Part shown: positions 8,781 through 17,062 of the stretch, one piece after another
Layout: the number at the start of each line of letters is the position of its first letter
Position numbering within the stretch: the stretch's first letter is position 1
Assembly: GCF_021502655.1 (NCBI RefSeq)
Contig: NZ_JAKFFT010000011.1
Location: forward strand, 62,001-126,000
Source: Dyadobacter sp. CY347
GTDB lineage: Bacteria > Bacteroidota > Bacteroidia > Cytophagales > Spirosomataceae
Direction of reading: 5' to 3'
Length of the DNA: 64,000 nucleotides
Translations under genes and position numbers: made by a program
The notes under the pieces: generated by a model
The model's database searches: none
Told to the model about the DNA's origin: nothing
The model's input: only the letters and a program-made list of their open reading frames with translations

Positions 8781-10019
8781 ATGGATAGCTACATCATTAC
8801 GATTACGATCATTGGGATAGCGGTGCTCGGAATGGCCTGGATGCCTTCATTTACGAAAACAACCGGAATTTCTGACTCAGTGGTCTTTGTCGCCTTGGGT
8901 GTCATCGTTTATGAGTTCCTGGATGTCCTTCCCAATCCTAATCCCATCATATTCAATGTACAGACCATTCATTTGACCGAAATGGTCGTCGTGATTTCCC
9001 TGATGGGCACCGGTTTGAAGATCGATAAACCATTCTCATTCAGGGCTTGGGCTGTTCCGTTTCGGATGCTTACAATCACAATGGTGCTATGCATTGCTTC
9101 CGTTACTTTCATCGCTTATTATTTTTTGCAATTCGACCTTGCCTCTGCATTGCTGCTGGGTTCGGTTTTAGCGCCTACTGATCCTGTTTTGGCAGCCGAT
9201 GTGCAAGTTGGGCCGCCTATGGAGCAAGTGAAAGACCAGGTTCGCTTTTCGCTCACTGCAGAAGCCGGAATGAATGATGGTATGGCATTCCCGTTTACCT
9301 GGCTGGCGATATTGCTGGCAGGTTCCGCCACCGGTAACTTCGACGAGTTTGCAGGCGATTGGTTTCGAATTGACTTTGTTTATAAAATTATTGCAGGAAT
9401 CGGGTTAGGCCTACTGCTCGGCTGGATCCTGGCTTATCTGATTTTCAATTTTTCGGAAAAACGCAAGTCTATCGATCTTAATGATGGGTTTATTGCGGTG
9501 GCCGCGGCGCTGGCGGTATTTGGTGTAGTTGAATTGCTGGGCGGATATGGCTTTGTGGCCGTTTTTGTGGCAGCTGTAACCATGCGGAACTACGAGCTGA
9601 ACCACCAGTTCCATAAGGATCTCCATAGTTTCTCAGACCAGACAGAGCGCATTCTTGTCGCCATTGTGTTGCTGATCTTCGGCGGCAGCCTGGTGCATGG
9701 CATTCTTGATTATCTGACCTGGCAGTATGCGCTGTTATCATTATTTTTCCTGCTGGTCATACGCCCGGTTTCGTCATTGATCGCTTTGATTGGTACAAAA
9801 TTGCATTTCAAAGAACGGATGGGCATTGGTTTTTATGGAATCCGGGGCGTCGGATCCTTTTATTATCTAGCATTTGCATTGAGTAAGGAGACATTTTTAA
9901 TGGACAAAGAGCTCTGGTCAACAGTATCATTCATTGTATTACTTTCTGTGGCGATGCACGGCCTCACGGCAACACGCGTCATGACGAGCCTTGAAAAGAA
10001 GTTTTCCAAATCGGTTTAA
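8781..10019 (+). CDS. CPA1-type cation:proton antiporter (NhaP-like)
   Basis: A 412-residue inner-membrane protein of about twelve hydrophobic segments. It carries the CPA1 motifs LLGSVLAPTDPVLAADVQVG and EAGMNDGMAFPFTWLA, the ND pair being the ion-binding centre. It should exchange Na+ or K+ for protons. The C-terminus is short (ending EKKFSKSV) with no regulatory domain. A second, unrelated CPA2 antiporter occurs at 42.4 kb. The 5' region is only 40 bases from the divergent methyltransferase gene. Confidence 0.9.
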   Translation: MDSYIITITIIGIAVLGMAWMPSFTKTTGISDSVVFVALGVIVYEFLDVLPNPNPIIFNVQTIHLTEMVVVISLMGTGLKIDKPFSFRAWAVPFRMLTITMVLCIASVTFIAYYFLQFDLASALLLGSVLAPTDPVLAADVQVGPPMEQVKDQVRFSLTAEAGMNDGMAFPFTWLAILLAGSATGNFDEFAGDWFRIDFVYKIIAGIGLGLLLGWILAYLIFNFSEKRKSIDLNDGFIAVAAALAVFGVVELLGGYGFVAVFVAAVTMRNYELNHQFHKDLHSFSDQTERILVAIVLLIFGGSLVHGILDYLTWQYALLSLFFLLVIRPVSSLIALIGTKLHFKERMGIGFYGIRGVGSFYYLAFALSKETFLMDKELWSTVSFIVLLSVAMHGLTATRVMTSLEKKFSKSV

Positions 10020-10055
10020 TTGCTTTTAAATATCACATCATAAAAAATTAGCGTC

Positions 10056-10520
10056 ATGGAATCTCAAAATGTAGTTATCTGCCCACCCGAACTAACTTCC
10101 CGTCCTTTGGGATTAAAGGTCGAGAAACGAATTGCATTGCCTGTTGCAAAGGTTTTCAAAGCCTGGACGCAGCAAATCGATCTCTGGTTTGCATCGCCAG
10201 GTTCATTTCTGGGAAAGCCCGAACCAAACACGCCATTTTATTTCGAAACCTCCTTCGAAGGCATCAGGCATCCGCACTATGGCCGGTTCTTAACCATACA
10301 GGAAGACGAAAGGATCGAATTGGCCTGGGTAACCGGCGAGGGCGGCACGGAGGGTGCGGAAACGGTGGTGACGGTTTCGCTGGCTGCGCATGAAAATGGG
10401 ACATTTGTGAGCCTTACCCATGCAGGATTTCTCAATGAGGCTTCCAGAAATAAGCATCAGGAAGCCTGGCCGGTCATATTGGACCAGCTCGAAGAAAGAA
10501 TGTCCAGGCCTGTGGATTAA
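10056..10520 (+). CDS. SRPBCC domain-containing protein (AHSA1-like)
   Basis: A 154-residue protein of the AHSA1/SRPBCC fold. The segment EKRIALPVAKVFKAWTQQID is the typical N-terminal strand and helix, and the C-terminus NKHQEAWPVILDQLEERM is the closing helix. It lies 36 bases after the antiporter and may be cotranscribed. The ligand is unknown. Its stop codon overlaps that of the convergent GAF kinase gene by four bases. Confidence 0.82.
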   Translation: MESQNVVICPPELTSRPLGLKVEKRIALPVAKVFKAWTQQIDLWFASPGSFLGKPEPNTPFYFETSFEGIRHPHYGRFLTIQEDERIELAWVTGEGGTEGAETVVTVSLAAHENGTFVSLTHAGFLNEASRNKHQEAWPVILDQLEERMSRPVD

Positions 10521-11743
10521 TAGATGTTCTGAGGCAGCCTGACTTCAAAGGTTGTGCCTTTTCCCAGGATTGAATGGATCTTCATTTCACCTTCCAGACT
10601 GTCAATCAAATGCTTAACCAGCGCTAAACCGAAACCAAACCCTGGCTCGCCGCTCGTTCCGCCCGTGGACGCCGCATTACCGGCAAGTATTTGCTGAATG
10701 CTATCCGCGGTCATGCCCACTCCATTATCGGTCACAGAAATGATGAGGGTGGGCATTTCCAATGTAATGGCCAATCTCAGGTCCACCGTGATCGTGCCGC
10801 CAACCGGCGTGAATTTGATGGCATTCGAAATGATGTTACCGGTAATTTGAAGCAATTTGTTTTTTGAAAAAGCTACATTTTCGGTCAGGCTGCTCGTGGT
10901 GATGCTTAGAACGACGTTTTTGTGCTTTGCCTGGGGCTCATACAATTTCAGGAGTTTTTCCTTAAACAGAACCAGATTAAACCGGTTGCTATCCAAAATC
11001 CCGTTTTGGGAAGGGGCTGACTTGTTTTCCTTATGTGAATCAAGAATTTCCTCAGCCAGATCAAGAATGGAATTGCCGCTTTTATGAATAAGGTTTACAA
11101 ATTCCAGCACTTCATCCATATGATTATCTTCGCCCTGGTCTTTAATGATCTGCGCGAGTCCTACAATCCCGCCCAATGGCCCGCGAATGTCGTGTGCCAC
11201 CTTTTTCTGGGTTTGCTTAGCCTCATTAAGCTTATTCCGAAGATTTTCCAGCACCTTGTGCGTTTTGAGCCTGCTGACAATTTCATCAGCAATGATCTTC
11301 ATTAACTCAATTTTCTCGGGATCAAGCACCTTCCGCTCCGTATCCAGGACGCATAAGGCACCTATTTGCAGCCCTTTGCTGGTTTTCAACGGCACACCAT
11401 AATAATAACGGACATTAGGGCCACCGGTCACATAAAATTTATCCTTAAAACGATCGTCCTTTGACAAGTCTGCAACCTCAAACTGCTCAGTCTCCATGAT
11501 GGTGTACTGACATACCGATTCTTCGCGAAGCATCTGATCCAGGTCCAAACCATAGTTTGAAATCGTCCATTGCGTCAGGGAGTCGATCAGGTTGACGAGC
11601 GAGATGGAAGTTCCCGTCACTTTGGCGGCCAGTTTGGCTAAATCCTTGAACGTATCCTGGTGGTCAGAGTAATCGAGGTCAAAATCAGAAAGGCTGAATA
11701 ACCTTTCCATTTCGTTTTCAGGGATAGGTGATAAATTTTCCAA
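10517..11743 (-). CDS. GAF domain-containing sensor histidine kinase
   Basis: A 408-residue soluble sensor kinase. Residues about 30-160 form a GAF domain (SISLVNLIDSLTQWTISNYG and GVPLKTSKGLQIGALCVLD). A short coiled linker leads to a HisKA domain with the phosphoacceptor in KVAHDIRGPLGG (H184), then an HATPase domain with N-box ISNAIKFTPVGG, G1 box DNGVGM and G2 box GFGFGLAL. There is no membrane segment, so it senses a cytosolic signal or acts as a light- or redox-type GAF sensor. No response regulator is adjacent, so the partner is elsewhere in the genome. Confidence 0.9.
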   Translation of the reverse strand: MENLSPIPENEMERLFSLSDFDLDYSDHQDTFKDLAKLAAKVTGTSISLVNLIDSLTQWTISNYGLDLDQMLREESVCQYTIMETEQFEVADLSKDDRFKDKFYVTGGPNVRYYYGVPLKTSKGLQIGALCVLDTERKVLDPEKIELMKIIADEIVSRLKTHKVLENLRNKLNEAKQTQKKVAHDIRGPLGGIVGLAQIIKDQGEDNHMDEVLEFVNLIHKSGNSILDLAEEILDSHKENKSAPSQNGILDSNRFNLVLFKEKLLKLYEPQAKHKNVVLSITTSSLTENVAFSKNKLLQITGNIISNAIKFTPVGGTITVDLRLAITLEMPTLIISVTDNGVGMTADSIQQILAGNAASTGGTSGEPGFGFGLALVKHLIDSLEGEMKIHSILGKGTTFEVRLPQNIY

Positions 11744-12231
11744 ATGTTTAAAAATTCAGGCTGGTTTGCTGCTTCGAATATACTCACAAAACATCTATCT
11801 GTTTCGTACTAGTTCGGGGTTTTCCAACAGTTAATTATCAAGCACGACTTTTGTACATACATTATCAAAGTGCATTATATACCAACATCTGACTGATAGT
11901 AATGCCGGTGAGTCAACTCGAATGGCTGTACAAAGTCTTGGAATAATTCAGTTTTAGATATCACCGAACTGTCGTATATTGTGCCTTGCAGTTCCGGACA
12001 AGAATATGAATAATTCCAGTTCGAATTTGTTAACATGGGATCTATCAGTGTTAACCATAGGATCTATCATTGTTAGATAAATTACCAAGCATAGAACTAT
12101 GCTTTCTGAACGCTGAAATGACAAATTCACTGAAAATCTAGTTTTGGTTACAAAAATTCGGTTATTATTGAATTAGCATAATTTTAAGACATTAATCATC
12201 CAAGACCATCCGCTGATCTCCCTAAAATCCC
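11744..12231. other. Gene-free interval between divergent genes
   Basis: A 488-base AT-rich stretch separating the GAF kinase from the DUF2147 gene. I found no convincing reading frame or RNA gene. The only structure I see is the imperfect direct repeat at 12029-12069. It should contain the promoters of both flanking genes. Confidence 0.5.
12029..12069. repeat. Imperfect direct repeat, two copies of about 20 bases
   Basis: GTTAACATGGGATCTATCA (12029-12047) is followed by GTTAACCATAGGATCTATCA (12050-12069), start to start 21 bases, i.e. two helical turns. Each copy contains GTTAAC and GATCTATCA. The spacing is what a tandemly bound regulator would use, but nothing else supports a function. 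Confidence 0.45.
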
Positions 12232-12669
12232 ATGTATCAAATTACTTTTACAATACTTTTTACACTTTTCACTACGGCCATTTTTGGACAGACAGGGCCT
12301 GGCGATAAAATTTTAGGAGAATGGGTGAATGAAGAAAAAGACACACGCATTGAAATTTATAAAGAAGGAACAACCTATTCAGGGAAACTGATATGGGGAC
12401 TGAAGCTGATGGAAGCGGATGGGCAAACGCAGCGAAAAGATGTCAATAATACAAACGAAAAACTCCGGTCCAGAAGCGTCCAGAACATTGACTTGCTACA
12501 CAGCTTCATTTTTAGCGAGGGAATTTGGGCCGACGGGAAAATGTATGACCCGAAGAGCGGAAAAACATATAGCTGCCTGATGAAATTGAGAGAAGAAAAG
12601 CTGGAAATCCGTGGCTACGTAGGAATTCCGCTGCTGGGCAGGTCCACTTATTGGGAGCGCGTTTTATAA
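12232..12669 (+). CDS. DUF2147 domain-containing secreted protein
   Basis: A 145-residue protein with an N-terminal signal peptide ending IFGQ (about residue 19). The mature part matches the DUF2147 pattern: GEWVNEEKDTRIEIYKEG, GKLIWGLK, and a C-terminal LEIRGYVGIPLLGRSTYWERV. DUF2147 is a lipocalin-like periplasmic beta-barrel of unknown ligand. It is monocistronic as far as can be seen. Confidence 0.85.
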   Translation: MYQITFTILFTLFTTAIFGQTGPGDKILGEWVNEEKDTRIEIYKEGTTYSGKLIWGLKLMEADGQTQRKDVNNTNEKLRSRSVQNIDLLHSFIFSEGIWADGKMYDPKSGKTYSCLMKLREEKLEIRGYVGIPLLGRSTYWERVL

Positions 12670-12806
12670 GTAACAGCGGCCGGCGTGGTGGCACGATATT
12701 TACCCTTCATATGTGAGTTGCTATCCATGAGGAAAGCATTTTAAATGTGTTTTAAAGGAATACAAAAGGTAACGCCGGTGTTCTTTTTTAAATAGCCATC
12801 ACGCAT

Positions 12807-13820
12807 ATGAAGCATATACAACTGGGAGTATTGGATCAATCTGTTGTAAGACAGGGCGCTACGGTCCAAGACGCCATCAACGAAACAATTGCCACGGCAA
12901 AGCTCGCCGAAGAGCTCGGATATACCCGTTTCTGGGTTTCGGAACACCATAACTCAACATTTATAGCAGGATCGACGCCGGAAGTACTAATGGTGAAACT
13001 GGCCGATTCGACGAACCATATCCGCATCGGATCGGGCGGCATTATGCTTCCCAATCACAGCGCATTGAAAGTTGCCGAAAATTTCAGAATGCTCGAAACG
13101 CTGTTTCCAGGCCGTATCGATCTTGGAATGGGCCGAGCGCCCGGCACAGACCGCATTACATCCTCTTTATTAAATCCTTCCAACGATTTCAGCGAAAGCA
13201 GTTATTTGCGCCAGTTGGAACATTTGCAGCATTTCTTCCGGGATACAGCAGGAACGGAACGTGGCTTTATTTACGCAGCTCCGCAATCGCCCACGATCCC
13301 AATGCAGTGGATCCTGAGTTCAAGCGGTGGCAGCAGTAACATTGCCGCACGGTTTGGAATGGGATTGGCCGTGGCGAAGTTTATTAATGGCTTCGTGAAG
13401 CCGGATGTAATTGAAACATACCGAAAGAATTTCCGCCCATCCGACCAATATGCCGAGCCTCACGCGCTGCTTTCCGTATTTGTGCTTTGCGGCGAAACAG
13501 AGGAAAAGGCGCTGGAAATGCGCAAAATGATGGATTACATCTTGATCGAGTTTGAGAAAGGAAAATTCGGTCCTTTCCCTGATGTAGCAACGGTCAGGAA
13601 ATACAAATTTACAGAAGGGGAGCTTGAACGCATTCGATACAATAGCGGACGGATCGTTTCCGGCACAAAAGAAGACGTAAAAGAGCAGCTCACTAAGCTC
13701 GCGAACGACTTCGATGTGGATGAAATTGTGATTTCCACAATGGCTGACAGCAACGAAAACCGCATCCGGTCATTTGAATTGATTTCTGAGGCATTTAATT
13801 TGAGAGAACCAGTTCAATAA
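12807..13820 (+). CDS. LLM class flavin-dependent oxidoreductase
   Basis: A 337-residue bacterial-luciferase-like monooxygenase. It opens with LGVLDQSVV and shows the hallmarks FWVSEHHN, IRIGSGGIMLPNHSALKVAE and PGRIDLGMGRAPGTD of the single-subunit (MsnO8-type) group. It uses reduced FMN, which the NAD(P)H:FMN reductase-like protein at 14808 could supply. Its 3' end contains the -33 element of the next gene's promoter, so the WYL regulator downstream can be transcribed separately. Confidence 0.92.
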   Translation: MKHIQLGVLDQSVVRQGATVQDAINETIATAKLAEELGYTRFWVSEHHNSTFIAGSTPEVLMVKLADSTNHIRIGSGGIMLPNHSALKVAENFRMLETLFPGRIDLGMGRAPGTDRITSSLLNPSNDFSESSYLRQLEHLQHFFRDTAGTERGFIYAAPQSPTIPMQWILSSSGGSSNIAARFGMGLAVAKFINGFVKPDVIETYRKNFRPSDQYAEPHALLSVFVLCGETEEKALEMRKMMDYILIEFEKGKFGPFPDVATVRKYKFTEGELERIRYNSGRIVSGTKEDVKEQLTKLANDFDVDEIVISTMADSNENRIRSFELISEAFNLREPVQ

Positions 13821-13849
13821 GTTTATTTTTGTGGCTAATCTGTTAGCCA
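13799..13849 (+). promoter_or_regulatory. Bacteroidota-type promoter with operator-like dyad, for the WYL regulator gene
   Basis: TTTG (13799-13802), 21 bases, then TATTTTTG (13824-13831) match the Bacteroidota -33/-7 consensus (TTTG, TAnnTTTG). The ATG is 25 bases further on. Directly after the -7 box lies a perfect dyad, TGGCTAA TCTG TTAGCCA (13832-13849), overlapping the expected start of transcription, which fits autoregulation by the YafY-type protein. Confidence 0.6.
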
Positions 13850-13856
13850 GCCATAA

Positions 13857-14804
13857 ATGAACCGTTTTGACCGCATCACTGCCATACTTATTCAGCTCCA
13901 ATCCCGCAAGATTGTAAAGGCTCAGGATCTCGCAGAGCGATTTGAAATAAGTTTGCGTACCGTATACAGAGATATCAGCTCGTTGGCAGAGGCCGGCGTG
14001 CCTATTATCGGGGAGGCAGGCGTAGGCTATTCGATCATGGATGGCTATCGCCTGCCTCCCGTTATGTTTACGAAGGAGGAGGCACGTACATTCATTACCG
14101 CAGAAAAGCTGATGGAGAAATTCACGGATCTTTCGACGCAAGCGCAATATCAGTCCGCGATGTTTAAGATTAAGTCGGTGTTGCGGAGCAGTGAAAAATC
14201 GATGGTGGAAACCCTTGAAAACCACATTGAGGTCAGGCAGTCATCCAAGCCATTCTACGGGGAAGACAGCAATACGCTCGATATTTTGCTCAAAAGCATT
14301 ACTGAAAGAAAAATTACCAAAATCAATTACAATTCACTTGGCTTCCAGGATCTGACAGAACGCGTGATAGAGCCGGTTGGGATCTACCATGAGAATGATT
14401 ACTGGTACACCATCGCCTATTGCCATTTACGCAACAACTATCGTAATTTTCGCTCCGACCGCATCCTTAAAATTGAACTTACTGACAGAGATTTTCAACA
14501 TAAGCATGCCCCATTAAAGGACTTTCTAGCACAAACCTGGGACACCCAGAACCTGCGGCTGATCCGGATCAGAATAGAAAAGGGCAAATCACACTACATC
14601 CGTAATCAGAAATACTATTACGGTTTTGTTTCCGAAACCATCACAGATGACGGCATCGAGATGAGCTTTTTATCCGCATCACTCGACGCTTTCGCACTCT
14701 GGTATCTGATGCTCGCCACATGCTCCTGCATCCTGGAACCGGAAAGCCTGAAAGACAAGGTTAGGGCACTGCTGGGTCAGATCTCAGAGAAACTCGCCCG
14801 TTGA
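13857..14804 (+). CDS. YafY-type transcriptional regulator (HTH-WYL)
   Basis: A 315-residue regulator. Residues about 1-60 are an HTH_11 DNA-binding domain (RFDRITAILIQLQSRKIVKA, then ISLRTVYRDISSLAEAGVPI). The middle and C-terminal parts carry a WYL-type ligand domain with the segment GIYHENDYWYTIAYCHLRNN and a conserved arginine region (YRNFRSDRILKIEL). Proteins like this bind a small molecule or nucleotide and usually control their neighbours. The next gene starts three bases after its stop, so the two form an operon. Confidence 0.9.
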   Translation: MNRFDRITAILIQLQSRKIVKAQDLAERFEISLRTVYRDISSLAEAGVPIIGEAGVGYSIMDGYRLPPVMFTKEEARTFITAEKLMEKFTDLSTQAQYQSAMFKIKSVLRSSEKSMVETLENHIEVRQSSKPFYGEDSNTLDILLKSITERKITKINYNSLGFQDLTERVIEPVGIYHENDYWYTIAYCHLRNNYRNFRSDRILKIELTDRDFQHKHAPLKDFLAQTWDTQNLRLIRIRIEKGKSHYIRNQKYYYGFVSETITDDGIEMSFLSASLDAFALWYLMLATCSCILEPESLKDKVRALLGQISEKLAR

Positions 14805-14807
14805 AAT

Positions 14808-15338
14808 ATGAAAAAAGTCTCTTTATTAAGTATTTCGGGCAGTTTAAGAGCAGATTCTACAAACACGCTTATTCTCAGAAAGCTCGCAGAATTCCTCCCG
14901 GAACACGTCAGTTACGAACTGTTTGAAGGGCTGGACCAGATCCCTCATTTTAGTCCCAGTCTGCCAGACAATGCGGCTGTGACAAACTTCAAACAGGCCA
15001 TTCAGCGGGCTGACGGCGTAATCATATGCACACCCGAATACGCATTTGGAGTGCCGGGAACATTGAAAAACGCATTGGATTGGACCGTTTCAACGGGCGA
15101 ACTGAATGACAAACCGGTGGCTGCAATCAGCGCTTCGCCGCTTAATACCGGAGGAGATAAGGCGCTCGCCTCTCTCCTGCTAACGCTTACTGCCCTGGGA
15201 ACCCGGCGGAATGAGGACAGTGCCTTATCGATCCCAAACATCAAGCTGAAAATTAATAGCTTAAACCAGATTGTGGACGAAACGACGCTGGAAGCACTTA
15301 AAGCCCAATGCGATAACCTGCTTAAAATTATCGGCTGA
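14808..15338 (+). CDS. NADPH-dependent FMN reductase family protein
   Basis: A 176-residue flavodoxin-fold protein. It has the phosphate-binding loop SISGSLRADSTNTLILRKL near the N-terminus and the FMN-contact motif TPEYAFGVPGTLKNALDW, both typical of the NADPH-dependent FMN reductase / azoreductase family. It probably reduces FMN or quinones. It is translated three bases after the WYL regulator and is likely its target. Confidence 0.92.
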   Translation: MKKVSLLSISGSLRADSTNTLILRKLAEFLPEHVSYELFEGLDQIPHFSPSLPDNAAVTNFKQAIQRADGVIICTPEYAFGVPGTLKNALDWTVSTGELNDKPVAAISASPLNTGGDKALASLLLTLTALGTRRNEDSALSIPNIKLKINSLNQIVDETTLEALKAQCDNLLKIIG

Positions 15339-15360
15339 GCCGGTTTTATGCCGGAATGAG

Positions 15361-15425
15361 TTAGTATATTGGTAAAATGATAGAAATTATGCTTCAAATA
15401 AAAGACTATAATTTCTATATACTAA
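15361..15425. promoter_or_regulatory. Inverted repeat overlapping the metY promoter -33 region
   Basis: Perfect 11-base arms ATAGAAATTAT (15380-15390) and ATAATTTCTAT (15408-15418), with outer arms TTAGTATAT (15361-15369) and ATATACTAA (15417-15425). A perfect -7 match, TACATTTG, lies at 15438-15445, 33 bases before the metY ATG. The right arm therefore covers the -33 position, where no TTG is visible. It fits an operator; the leader is too short and too AT-rich for a SAM riboswitch. Confidence 0.5.
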
Positions 15426-15462
15426 ATGTTAATTTAATACATTTGAATTCTATCCACTTTAA

Positions 15463-16764
<1,302 letters not shown>

Positions 16765-16790
16765 TTAGGTGTTAAGCTAATTTAAACTAG

Positions 16791-16972
16791 CCTGTCAGCC
16801 TGAGTGGACCGGGCCGCCGGGCGGTCGAAGGCGCGCTACTCCTGGGTAACGCGCCCTGTCAGCCTGAGCGGTGTTACAAGCCCTGTCAGCCTGAGCGGAC
16901 CGGGCCGCCGGGCGGTCGAAGGCGCGCTACTCCTGGGTAACGCGCCCTGTCAGCCTGAGCGGTGTTACAAGC
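16791..16972. repeat. Two near-identical tandem copies of a 91-base GC-rich palindromic unit
   Basis: Unit 1 (16791-16881) and unit 2 (16882-16972) differ at one position in 91. Each unit holds two copies of CCTGTCAGCCTGAG (starts 16791 and 16855, 16882 and 16946) and internal dyads such as GACCG/CGGTC and GGCGCG/CGCGCC. GC content is far above the surroundings. It resembles an intergenic palindromic (REP-like) element array. The open frame across it is an artefact. Confidence 0.8.
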
Positions 16973-17046
16973 CCTGTCAGCCTGAGCGGAGTCGAAGGCG
17001 CGTTACCAAGGAGTAGCGCGCCTTCGACTCCGCTCAGGCTGACAGG
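16973..17046. repeat. Perfect 30-base inverted repeat, end of the palindromic array; probable bidirectional terminator
   Basis: Arms 16973-17002 and 17017-17046 are perfectly complementary over 30 bases, each beginning with or complementing CCTGTCAGCCTGAGCGGAGT. The 14-base loop TTACCAAGGAGTAG is, with one mismatch, the reverse complement of a segment (CTACTCCTGGGTAA) in the tandem units. It lies between the convergent metY and peptidase genes, so it may stop transcription from both sides. Confidence 0.8.
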
Positions 17047-17062
17047 GAATGTAAGCCCCCTC

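Noticed and set aside
16804-17016. Open frame of 70 codons across the palindromic array
   Set aside because: It is made of translated repeats, has no protein-like composition, and is explained by the repeat itself.
16791-17046. CRISPR array
   Set aside because: The repeats are tandem or inverted with no unique spacers of constant length, and there are no cas genes.
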